19,678 bases of DNA from JBOGIF01 sp050742415 (lineage in GTDB: Bacteria; Actinomycetota; Acidimicrobiia; Acidimicrobiales; AC-14), in assembly GCA_050742415.1 (NCBI GenBank), contig JBOGIF010000057.1, positions 1 to 19,678 on the forward strand, given 5' to 3'. Shown here piece after piece: positions 1-6,302 of this stretch. Below the pieces are notes generated by a model. That model did not search any database and was not told the origin of the DNA. It saw only the letters and a list, made by a program, of their open reading frames with translations. Numbering within the stretch: position 1 is the stretch's first letter; the number at the start of each line of letters is the position of its first letter. Position numbers and translations under genes: made by a program.

Positions 1-497
1 GGCACGAAGCGCAGGGCGGGCAGGCGGTCCAGCGGCGGCACGTTGGCGACGAGCACGCGGGTCCCACCCTCGTCACGGAGCTGTTCGACGATCTGCTCCA
101 GGCCCCTCTCGAAGTCGGGCGGCCTCACGCGGTGCCGCAGGTCGTTCACGTTCAGCCACACGGTGACCAGGGAGGGCCTCATGGCCACCGCCTTGGGAAG
201 CTGGTCGGCAAGGGCGCTCGCCAGCGTCGCTCCCGGCACCGCGAGGTTGGCGTAACGGGTGCCGTCCGGCAGGGCCATCCGTCGGAAGACCTCGGGCCAG
301 GCGTCCCGGGCCGGGTTGGTGCTGCCGATGCCCACCGAGTCGCTGGCTCCGATGGCCACATACAGACCCGGAGCGGTCGTCGTGGTGGCGGCGGGTGCCG
401 CCGAGGGCGAGGACGGGTCCACCCGGCAGCCAGCCACCAACGTGGCGAGGACGCCCACGAGTACGAGCAGGCGGTGTCGAAGGGGCGTTCGCGGCAC
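1..497 (-). CDS. SGNH/GDSL-type hydrolase lipoprotein (3' end outside window)
   Basis: Reading leftwards from a GTG at 497, the protein has a short basic N-terminus, a hydrophobic segment (about residues 10-22) and a lipobox V-A-G-C with Cys24, so it is probably an exported lipoprotein. A Ser/Ala/Pro/Thr-rich linker follows. Then comes a GASDSVGIG block (residues 50-58), which matches the nucleophile block of SGNH/GDSL esterases with Ser54 as nucleophile. A later VWLNVNDL segment resembles block III with the oxyanion-hole Asn. About 165 codons are visible; the C-terminal Asp/His block would lie beyond position 1. There is no ATG near the start. GTG 497 has a G-rich stretch upstream, and upstream in-frame codons offer only CTG. 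It is the last visible gene of the minus-strand operon, 41 nt after the preceding stop, with a perfect inverted repeat between. The substrate is unknown; an acyl or acetyl ester on a surface lipid or glycan is an inference. Confidence 0.8.
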   Translation of the reverse strand, partial: MPRTPLRHRLLVLVGVLATLVAGCRVDPSSPSAAPAATTTTAPGLYVAIGASDSVGIGSTNPARDAWPEVFRRMALPDGTRYANLAVPGATLASALADQLPKAVAMRPSLVTVWLNVNDLRHRVRPPDFERGLEQIVEQLRDEGGTRVLVANVPPLDRLPALRFV

Positions 498-514
498 GTC
501 GGCCCCATTCTTCT

Positions 515-546
515 GCAGTTGACCCGCATACAGGTGGGTCAACTGC
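515..546 (-). repeat. 11-bp perfect inverted repeat (hairpin or operator)
   Basis: GCAGTTGACCC (515-525) and GGGTCAACTGC (536-546) are exact reverse complements separated by 10 nt. On the minus strand the hairpin would begin over the TGA of the four-helix membrane protein gene and end 17 nt before the GTG of the SGNH hydrolase. No T-run follows on either strand, so it does not look like a standard intrinsic terminator. An operator, an mRNA processing or stability hairpin, or attenuation between the two genes are the alternatives. Confidence 0.7.
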
Positions 547-976
547 GGGTGGAGCGGGTCCTGAGGGCGGCGAGGGCGGCGGTGACGACCCAGATGGCGA
601 GAAGGATGACCGCGAGCCCGCGGCCGTAGTTGCCGGGCAGAGCGCTGGGATTGGTGGGGGCCCTTCCGTAGCCGCGCACGAACGGGAAGGCGTAGAGCGT
701 CACCAGTCCGCTGCATATGAGACCGCCCTGTACGACCGATCGCACGGGGGCCGGCACGAGCCGGCCGACGAGAAGCCCGGCACCGAAGACCAGGGGAGCG
801 ACGAGGAGGTCGTGCACCAGGGCGGTGCCGACCAGCAGTCGGCCGAAGCCGGTCGGGTTGGTGGCGAGGTGCTGATCCAGCAGGCCGCGGACACCAAAGG
901 CCATCAGCGCCCAGCCAGCGGCGGCGGAGACCCAGAAGGTCCGGGTGCCGGTCCGCGGCTGGCGCACCTCGCTCAC
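539..976 (-). CDS. Uncharacterised four-helix membrane protein
   Basis: This is a 145-residue protein starting at GTG 976, which overlaps the TGA of the molybdoenzyme gene in a GTGA, so translation is probably coupled. It has four hydrophobic segments, at roughly residues 13-33, 45-70, 79-97 and 117-138. The second carries an in-membrane His-Asp pair (ALVHDLLVAP). Between helices 3 and 4 lies a loop with RGYGR and NPSALPGNYGRGL, the most likely conserved signature. I recognise no named family. Its position immediately after a cytochrome b561-like molybdoenzyme suggests a membrane partner or assembly factor, but this is inference from neighbourhood only. The stop codon lies inside the downstream inverted repeat. 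Confidence 0.75.
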   Translation of the reverse strand: MSEVRQPRTGTRTFWVSAAAGWALMAFGVRGLLDQHLATNPTGFGRLLVGTALVHDLLVAPLVFGAGLLVGRLVPAPVRSVVQGGLICSGLVTLYAFPFVRGYGRAPTNPSALPGNYGRGLAVILLAIWVVTAALAALRTRSTRS

Positions 977-2112
977 CGCACCACTATCCGGTGAACCCAC
1001 TTGGTGCACATCACTCCGGGGCGGTTGGGCGAGATGAGCCGGACCGGGAACCCGTGGTCCACGTGGAGAACCTGGCCGTCGAGCGCCAGGGCGAGCAGGG
1101 TGTCGCGGTCCTCGGCCTGGACGGGGTTCAGGACGGACCGGCGGTAGAGGCCGCGAGCCTCCAGCGACTCCACGACGACCTCGGCGCCCGCCCCGGCGCC
1201 GGCGCGCGCCAAGAGCTCCCGGACCTGCACGCCCCGCCAGGTGGCTGACGCGCTCCAGCCCTCGACGCAGGCGATGGGCAGGACCGCCTCGTGTTGGGGG
1301 AGGGCTCCGAGCTCGGCCAGGGTCAGCTGGAACGGGCTGGCCACTCGGCCCTCCACCGACAGCCGCCACGCCGGGTCGTTGGCCGCCTCCACCACCGCCG
1401 CCTCCACCGCGCTGCGGTTGACGGGGAAGCCCTGAGGGCCGAAGTCGGGCCTGCGGGGCGCGAGCAGGCCCAGGCGTTGGAGCGGGCGCAGCGTCTGCCC
1501 GACGGTGGTCACCACGAGGGTGGCCGACGCGGCGGCGACCGCTCCGAGGAAGCCCCGCCGCCCCAGCCCGGGCCCCGGCGTCTCCGGCAGGTCGGGGCTT
1601 CGTGAGCCGAGGGCGACGCGAGTGACCGAGATCTTGGCGCCCACATGGGCGACCAGCGCGCCGATGGTGATCCACGCCGCCCAGTAATGGGTGACGGTGA
1701 AGAAGAACGGCATGGGCCGGTACCACCGGGCCACGTTGACGGTGCCCGTGAACAGCATGAACAGGCTCCCGCCGACCAGCGGCAGGAGGCTAACGCGCTC
1801 GACCAGGTGGGCGGCGTCCCGTACCACCGGGCGGGCCCAAAAGTGGGGGTAGACGGTCCAGAGCTTGGCGAGGAGGAGAGGGATCGAAGCCGTCCCGGTG
1901 GCGATGTGCAGGCCCTGGGTGAGCCGGTAGAAGCCGGCCGGGCGGGACGGCCAGGTGAGCCACGAAGGCGGTCGTTGGAGGGTGTGGGACACGAGCCCGG
2001 TGAGGAAGCAGACGCTGAACGTCACCCCCAGGGCAATCCCGAGCATGGCTGCGGTCCTCTGGCTGTGCAGCCGGCTGGTGAAGCTGTCGGCGTCGGGCCG
2101 GGCCAGCCTCAT
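973..2112 (-). CDS. Membrane-anchored molybdopterin-dependent oxidoreductase (cytochrome b561-like + sulfite-oxidase fold)
   Basis: This 379-residue protein starts at ATG 2112, overlapping the upstream TGA. Residues 20-165 form four transmembrane helices with His43, His69, His142 and His156 in or next to them, a cytochrome b561-like arrangement that could ligate haem b. A twin-arginine motif RRGFLG (185-190) follows, then a hydrophobic stretch to about 206. Residues 225-379 form an oxidoreductase molybdopterin-binding (SUOX) domain. CVEGWS with Cys282 is the expected Mo-ligating cysteine, and HGFPVRLISP (353-362) and the CTKWVHRI end match cofactor-binding segments of the family. The internal RR motif suggests Sec insertion of helices 1-4 followed by Tat export of the folded cofactor domain, as known for actinobacterial Rieske proteins. 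The substrate is unknown; sulfite is only one possibility, since YedY-like relatives reduce oxidised methionine. Confidence 0.9.
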   Translation of the reverse strand: MRLARPDADSFTSRLHSQRTAAMLGIALGVTFSVCFLTGLVSHTLQRPPSWLTWPSRPAGFYRLTQGLHIATGTASIPLLLAKLWTVYPHFWARPVVRDAAHLVERVSLLPLVGGSLFMLFTGTVNVARWYRPMPFFFTVTHYWAAWITIGALVAHVGAKISVTRVALGSRSPDLPETPGPGLGRRGFLGAVAAASATLVVTTVGQTLRPLQRLGLLAPRRPDFGPQGFPVNRSAVEAAVVEAANDPAWRLSVEGRVASPFQLTLAELGALPQHEAVLPIACVEGWSASATWRGVQVRELLARAGAGAGAEVVVESLEARGLYRRSVLNPVQAEDRDTLLALALDGQVLHVDHGFPVRLISPNRPGVMCTKWVHRIVVR

Positions 2113-2759
2113 CACTGCTTTCGGGCCGCGGACGCCAGCTCCCGGTCCAGGACGGCGGCGAATCGCGAAGTCGGGGCCTCGGCGGCCACCGCTATGGCGT
2201 CGTCGACGGTGTCGACATCGCGGAGGGCCTCGAGCTGCACCGTCGCCAAGCCGAGGTCGGCCAAGCGCGCCCATTGCGCGGTGAAGGTGCATGCCTGGCT
2301 CATGGGCACGCCGAGGAACACCCGGGCGTCCGGTCGACGCAGGCCTAGCGCCCAGTAGCCGCCGTCGGGTGACGGGCCCAGGACCGCGTCGACACCCGGG
2401 CGGCACAGGGTGTCGAGCGCTTCCTTCAAGAGGTCGGCGCAGACCTGGGGCGTGTCGGCCCCGATCACCACGGCCGGGGCGCCGGCGTCGACGAAGGCGC
2501 ACGCCAGCCTCTCTTCGACGCCGGCGCCCCGTTGGAACACGACGGTGAGGTCGTCGGGAAGCCAAGAGCCGGGGTGGCCGTCCAGGGCGACGACTCGCCA
2601 CGCCGCCGGCGTGGCTCGCACCGCCGCCAACGTGTCGACGAGCGAGGCCTCGGCCAGTGCAGCTGCCTGCTCGGCCGTGAATGGTGGGGAAAGGCGGGTC
2701 TTGACCCGCCCGGCCACGGGCGCCTTGGCCATGACGATGATCCCAGCGCCCGCCTTCAC
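2112..2759 (-). CDS. TIGR04282/DUF2064 family transferase (GT-A-like)
   Basis: The protein has 215 residues and starts at GTG 2759, in a GTGA overlap with the glycosyltransferase gene upstream. Motifs follow the DUF2064 family: AKAPVAGRVKTRL (11-23) as nucleotide-binding loop, GADTPQ (100-105) as the acidic metal/nucleotide site, GPSPDGGYWALGL (128-140), and DVDTVDD (181-187) near the C-terminus. This family has a CofC/MobA-like nucleotidyltransferase fold. It is often annotated as an arsenosugar biosynthesis glycosyltransferase, but no arsenic gene is visible here, so that name should not be taken as function. Together with the adjacent GT2 enzyme it probably makes or transfers an activated sugar or phospho-group at the cytoplasmic side of the membrane. 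Length is normal for the family. Confidence 0.85.
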   Translation of the reverse strand: MKAGAGIIVMAKAPVAGRVKTRLSPPFTAEQAAALAEASLVDTLAAVRATPAAWRVVALDGHPGSWLPDDLTVVFQRGAGVEERLACAFVDAGAPAVVIGADTPQVCADLLKEALDTLCRPGVDAVLGPSPDGGYWALGLRRPDARVFLGVPMSQACTFTAQWARLADLGLATVQLEALRDVDTVDDAIAVAAEAPTSRFAAVLDRELASAARKQ

Positions 2760-3397
2760 CGGAGCAGCCCGGCCATGTCGCGCACCGCCCGGAAGGTCCC
2801 CGCGAGAGTGCCCGTGACCTTCGACCTGCCGGCTCGCGCTCGATAGGCCACCGGGACATCCGTCAACGTCCAACCCGCCTCGACGGCGCGGAGCACCATC
2901 TCCAGGGGCCAGCCGGAGCGCCGGTCGGCCAGACCGAGATCGAGCAGGGGCTCGCGCCGGGCGGCGCGCATCGGCCCCAGGTCGCCAAGCGCGACACCGG
3001 TACGCCGGCGCAATTCCAGGGCCAAGATCCGGTTGGCCAGCCGGGCGTGTACCGGCCAGGCGCCCGGCTCGGCCACCCGCCGGCCCAGGCACAGGTCGGC
3101 GACGCCGGACATCACGGGCCCCGCCACGTTGGGCAGCTCGGCCGGGTCGAGTGAGGCGTCGCAGTCCATGAAGCACACGATGTCGTCGTCGGACGCCGCC
3201 AGACCGGCGTGACAGGCGGCGCCGAAGCCCCGGCTGCTCTCGGTGACGACCAGCGCCCCGAGCGACGAGGCGATGGCGGCCGAGCCGTCGACCGAGCCGT
3301 TGTCGACGACGATGGGCCGGTACCCGGCAGGCATCCGGCCCAGCACCCAAGGGAGGGCCTCGGCCTCGTCGAGCACGGGGAGGACCACATCCGGCAC
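2756..3397 (-). CDS. Family 2 glycosyltransferase
   Basis: The protein has 213 residues with a GT-A fold. It opens with VVLPVLDEAEALPWVL, then VDNGSVDG (31-38) for nucleotide-sugar binding and a DCD motif (78-80) for the divalent metal. A GFGAACHAGL loop (58-66) is typical of dolichol-phosphate-mannose-synthase-like and related GT2 enzymes. There is no C-terminal membrane domain, and the length is that of a minimal soluble catalytic unit. The start is the GTG at 3397; no ATG is available, and no Shine-Dalgarno is evident in the short spacer, so the mRNA may be leaderless. It is the first gene of the minus-strand operon. The donor and acceptor (a prenyl phosphate, lipid or secreted glycan) cannot be read from sequence. 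Confidence 0.88.
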   Translation of the reverse strand: MPDVVLPVLDEAEALPWVLGRMPAGYRPIVVDNGSVDGSAAIASSLGALVVTESSRGFGAACHAGLAASDDDIVCFMDCDASLDPAELPNVAGPVMSGVADLCLGRRVAEPGAWPVHARLANRILALELRRRTGVALGDLGPMRAARREPLLDLGLADRRSGWPLEMVLRAVEAGWTLTDVPVAYRARAGRSKVTGTLAGTFRAVRDMAGLLR

Positions 3398-3443
3398 GGC
3401 ACGAAAGCTACGGCCTTCGCGCTGCCCTTAGCCTCGCGCGTCG
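3398..3443. promoter_or_regulatory. Divergent promoter spacer, possibly leaderless both ways
   Basis: Only 46 bp separate the GTG of the GT2 gene from the ATG of the SDR gene. On the plus strand TAGCCT (3429-3434) fits the actinobacterial -10 pattern TANNNT and ends 9 nt before the ATG. On the minus strand TAGCTT (3410-3405) ends 7 nt before the GTG. Neither start has a purine-rich Shine-Dalgarno. Both spacings fit transcription starting at or next to the start codon. No convincing -35 boxes are seen, so this is tentative. Confidence 0.35.
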
Positions 3444-4478
3444 ATGGCGAGGATCCTGGTCACCGGCGGTAGCGGGTTCATCGGCTCGGCCGTGGTGGAC
3501 GCGCTCGTAACGGCTGGCCACCGCGTCCGGGTGCTCGACCAGGCGGAGCCGGCCCGTCCCAACGCTGGCGCCGAGTACCTGAAGGCCGACCTCCGCGACC
3601 ACGACGCCGTCCGCGCCGCTGTTCGGGGGGTCGACGCGGTCAGCCACCAGGCAGCCAAGGTGGGCCTGGAAGCGGGAATGGCCGACGCCGTCGACTACGC
3701 CAGTACCAACGACGTTGGCACCGCCGTGCTGCTCGCGGCCCTGGACGAGGCCGGCTTCGGCTCCGGTGGTTCCGGGCGGCTGGTGCTGGCGAGCAGCATG
3801 GTGGTCTACGGCGAAGGCCGCTACCGATGCGTAGAGCACGCTGTGGTCCGGCCGCCACCGCGGGCCGCCGAGCGCCTGGCGGCCGGCGACTTCGATCCCA
3901 CTTGCCCGCGGTGCGGCGGGGCGCTGGTCGCCGAACCGGTCACTGAGGACGCGGTCACGGACCCTCGAAACGTGTACGCCGCCACCAAGCTCCACCAGGA
4001 GCATCTGTGCGCGGTGTTCGGTTGGCAGCGCGGCGTGGCCGTGACCGCCCTGCGCTATCACAACGTGTATGGACCGGGGATGCCCCGGGACAACCCGTAC
4101 TCCGGGGTGGCGGCCATCTTCGCCAGCTCACTGCGATCGGGTGAGGCTCCCCGCGTGTTCGAGGACGGCAGGCAGCGCCGGGACTTCGTCCACGCGTCCG
4201 ACGTGGCGCGCGCCAACCTCTTGGCCCTCACCTGCGAGCCGCCGGTCGAGGGTCCCGTGAACGTGGCCACCGGTTTCCCGCGCAGCGTCGGCGGCCTGGC
4301 GGCCGCACTGGCCGACGCCTTCGGGCCCGGTGCTCCGCAACCGGTGATCACGGGTGGTTACCGGCTGGGCGACGTCCGTCATGTCTTCGCTTCGCCCACC
4401 CGGGCCGAGGAGCTCATGGGGTTCCGCGCCGAGGTCGATTTGCACGAGGGGATGCGGGAGCTGGCCGCGTCCCTGTAG
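3444..4478 (+). CDS. NAD-dependent sugar-nucleotide epimerase/dehydratase (extended SDR)
   Basis: The protein has 344 residues. GGSGFIG (8-14) is the Rossmann dinucleotide loop, SS (118-119) supplies the catalytic Ser/Thr, and Y178-xxx-K182 (YAATK) is the SDR active site. RYHNVYGPGMP and FVHASDVARA are typical of UDP-glucose-4-epimerase-like enzymes acting on nucleotide sugars. Between the Ser and the Tyr there is an insertion holding CPRCGG (Cys154, Cys157), which resembles dTDP-L-rhamnose 4-epimerase-like members; that substrate is a suggestion only. It diverges from the glycosyltransferase operon and ends 9 nt before trmD, which it may share transcripts with. A role in supplying the sugar nucleotide used by the divergent GT2 is plausible. 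Confidence 0.88.
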   Translation: MARILVTGGSGFIGSAVVDALVTAGHRVRVLDQAEPARPNAGAEYLKADLRDHDAVRAAVRGVDAVSHQAAKVGLEAGMADAVDYASTNDVGTAVLLAALDEAGFGSGGSGRLVLASSMVVYGEGRYRCVEHAVVRPPPRAAERLAAGDFDPTCPRCGGALVAEPVTEDAVTDPRNVYAATKLHQEHLCAVFGWQRGVAVTALRYHNVYGPGMPRDNPYSGVAAIFASSLRSGEAPRVFEDGRQRRDFVHASDVARANLLALTCEPPVEGPVNVATGFPRSVGGLAAALADAFGPGAPQPVITGGYRLGDVRHVFASPTRAEELMGFRAEVDLHEGMRELAASL

Positions 4479-4487
4479 ACGTAAGCC

Positions 4488-5225
4488 GTGGAGATCCACG
4501 TCTTCAGCGTCCTGCCCGAGCTTTTGACCTCGGCCTTCGAGGGAGGGCTGCTCGGCAAGGCCCGCCGGCGCGGGGTCGTGGAGCTGCGCGTCCACGACCT
4601 GCGGGACCACGCCACCGACCGTCACCGGTCGGTCGACGACGCTCCCTTCGGCGGCGGGCCTGGCATGGTGCTCCTGCCCGAGCCCGTGTTCCGCGCCGTC
4701 GAGGCGGTGGCGCCGCCCCGACCGCTGCTGTTGCTGGGACCCGGCGGCGAGCGGTTCGACCAGTCCCGCGCGGAGTCGTTGGCCGCCGGCGGAGGTTTCT
4801 CCTTGCTGTGCGGGCGGTACGAGGGCGTGGACGAGCGGGTTCGGGAGGTCGTCGACGGCGAGCTGTCGATCGGCGACTACGTGCTGGCCGGCGGCGAGGC
4901 GGCCGCTTTCGTCGTGGTTGAGGCGGTCACCCGCCTGGTCCCGGGGGTTATGGGCAACGCCGACTCGGTCGCCGACGAGTCCTTCGCCAGGGGCCTCCTG
5001 GAGCACCCGCATTACACCCGTCCGGCGGACTTTCGCGGCATGGAGGTCCCGGAGGTGCTGAGGTCGGGGGATCACGCCCGCATCGCCAGGTGGCGCCGGG
5101 CGCAGGCGCTGGCCCGTACCGTGGCCCGGCGGCCGGACCTGATCGAGGCGCGGGGCGGGCTGTTGCCGGAGGATCTCGAGTTGCTGGCCGAGCTTCGGGC
5201 GTCGGATGAGGGCGACCGGGAGTAG
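4488..5225 (+). CDS. trmD: tRNA (guanine-N1)-methyltransferase TrmD
   Basis: TrmD methylates N1 of G37 in tRNAs with G at position 36, using S-adenosylmethionine through a SPOUT trefoil knot, and prevents +1 frameshifting. The 245-residue protein has the family's motifs: FGGGPGM (54-60), LCGRYEGVDERV (107-118) and SIGDYVLAGGE (127-137) in the knot. The C-terminal domain begins around ESFARGLLEHPHYTRP (164-179) and contains GDHARIARWRR for tRNA binding. The start is GTG 4488, because the protein then begins EIHVFSVLPE as expected. rimM and rpsP, the usual upstream partners, are absent; the SDR gene sits 9 nt upstream instead. rplS follows after 39 nt. Confidence 0.97.
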   Translation: MEIHVFSVLPELLTSAFEGGLLGKARRRGVVELRVHDLRDHATDRHRSVDDAPFGGGPGMVLLPEPVFRAVEAVAPPRPLLLLGPGGERFDQSRAESLAAGGGFSLLCGRYEGVDERVREVVDGELSIGDYVLAGGEAAAFVVVEAVTRLVPGVMGNADSVADESFARGLLEHPHYTRPADFRGMEVPEVLRSGDHARIARWRRAQALARTVARRPDLIEARGGLLPEDLELLAELRASDEGDRE

Positions 5226-5264
5226 TCTGGAGCCTCCGCCTTCGCGAGGAGCCGACAGCATCAT

Positions 5265-5627
5265 GTGTCCGTCATGAACCCCACTGACATCGTTGACCGT
5301 CAGAGCCTCCGCGACGACATCCCGGAGTTCTCGCCGGGGGACACGGTGAAGGTCCACGTGCGGGTCGTGGAGGGCAACCGCGAGCGGGTCCAGGTCTTCC
5401 AGGGGGCGGTGATCCGGCGTCAGGGATCGGGCGTTCGCGAGACCTTCACTGTTCGCAAGGTGAGCTTCGGCGTAGGCGTCGAGCGGACGTTCCCGGTCCA
5501 TTCGCCGGTCCTCGCCCGCATCGAGGTCGTGACCCTGGGGGATGTGCGCCGGGCGAAGCTCTATTACCTGCGTGACCTGGCGGGGCGTGCTGCGAAGATC
5601 AAGGAGAAGCGCACGGTCCGCTCGTGA
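5265..5627 (+). CDS. rplS: 50S ribosomal protein L19
   Basis: L19 sits at the 30S-50S interface. The protein is 120 residues from GTG 5265 or 117 from ATG 5274. It contains the family core PGDTVKVHVRVVEGNRERVQ, then VFQGAVIRRQGSG, VGVERTFPVHSP and a basic end (AKLYYLRDLAGRAAKIKEKR). GAGGAG at 5246-5251 is 13 nt from the GTG and 22 nt from the ATG, so the GTG start fits better, although most L19 proteins begin near the second position. A TAGTCT hexamer overlapping the trmD stop (5223-5228) could be a -10 box, but there is no matching -35. Separate transcription is therefore uncertain. Confidence 0.95.
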   Translation: MSVMNPTDIVDRQSLRDDIPEFSPGDTVKVHVRVVEGNRERVQVFQGAVIRRQGSGVRETFTVRKVSFGVGVERTFPVHSPVLARIEVVTLGDVRRAKLYYLRDLAGRAAKIKEKRTVRS

Positions 5628-5640
5628 GCGGGGAGCCCCG

Positions 5641-5937
5641 ATGAGCGAAGAGGATCTCGAGCGTTACGAGACCGAGATGGAGCTCCAGCTCTACAAGGAG
5701 TACCGCGACGTGCTGGCCCTGTTCAGCTACGTGGTGGAGACCGAGCGCCGTTTCTACCTGGCGAACTCGGTGGAGATGAAGGTGGACCGCGAGGGAAACA
5801 CCGGGCCCATCGAGCTGGAGCTACGCGACGCCTGGGTCTGGGACATTTACCGTCCCGGCCCGGCCCGGTTCGTGCCGGCAGTGCGGGTGTTGACGTTCAA
5901 GGACGTCAACGTCGAGGAGGTCCGCCGCGACACCTGA
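5641..5937 (+). CDS. DUF2469 family protein
   Basis: This is a 98-residue acidic protein with the recognisable start MSEEDLERYETEMELQLYKEYRDV, followed by LFSYVVETERRFYLAN and a C-terminal RFVPAVRVLTFKDVNVEE. It matches the small actinobacteria-specific DUF2469 family, commonly encoded between rplS/rnhB and yraN. Function is unknown. A GGGGAG at about 5630-5635 gives a good ribosome-binding site for ATG 5641, 13 nt after rplS. The usual lepB and rnhB genes are missing between this gene and rplS. The stop is TGA followed by C, a weak termination context, relevant to the unusual start of the next gene. Confidence 0.9.
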   Translation: MSEEDLERYETEMELQLYKEYRDVLALFSYVVETERRFYLANSVEMKVDREGNTGPIELELRDAWVWDIYRPGPARFVPAVRVLTFKDVNVEEVRRDT

Positions 5938-5992
5938 CGGCCGGTCTCGGTCGGGGGACGCCCGGGCCCTCGGGGCCAGTGGCGAGGAAGCG

Positions 5993-6292
5993 GTGGCGGC
6001 CTGGTACCAGGCTGGGGGCTACGAGGTGCTCGACCGCAATTGGCGTTGCCGTACCGGAGAGCTCGACATCGTGGCGCGCAAGGGATCGACCGTCGTGATC
6101 TGCGAGGTCAAGTCCCGCTCGTCGACGGCGTTCGGCGTCCCGGCCGAGGCGGTCACCAGGTCCAAGCAGGCGAGGCTGCGCCAGCTCGCGGCCCTCTGGC
6201 TGGGGGAGTCGCCGGTCCGCGCCGCGGAAATTCGATTCGACGTGGCATCGGTGCTGAACGGGCGCATCGAGGTGCTGGAAGCCGCCTTCTAG
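5993..6292 (+). CDS. yraN: UPF0102 (YraN) nuclease-fold protein; start problematic
   Basis: The visible core matches YraN/UPF0102, a small restriction-endonuclease-fold family: YEVLDRNWRCRTGELDIVA, then VVICEVKSRSS, giving the acidic E...D...E-V-K arrangement of PD-(D/E)XK folds. From GTG 5993 the protein has 99 residues. The same frame continues upstream from 5963 to 5992 and encodes RALGASGEEA, the conserved LGxxGE element expected at the N-terminus. Between the in-frame TGA at 5891 and GTG 5993 there is no ATG, GTG, TTG or CTG. The true start is therefore non-canonical, the protein is produced by frameshifting, or there is a sequence error. The gene converges on rpiB with a 10-bp gap. Its biological role is poorly defined, with DNA processing suggested by its comM/dprA neighbourhood. 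Confidence 0.85.
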   Translation: MAAWYQAGGYEVLDRNWRCRTGELDIVARKGSTVVICEVKSRSSTAFGVPAEAVTRSKQARLRQLAALWLGESPVRAAEIRFDVASVLNGRIEVLEAAF

Positions 6293-6302
6293 CTTTGGAG
6301 CC

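Noticed and set aside
2112..2759. Arsenosugar biosynthesis function for the DUF2064 gene
   Set aside because: The name is inherited from an automatic family label. No arsenic resistance, methylation or radical SAM genes are present in the window.
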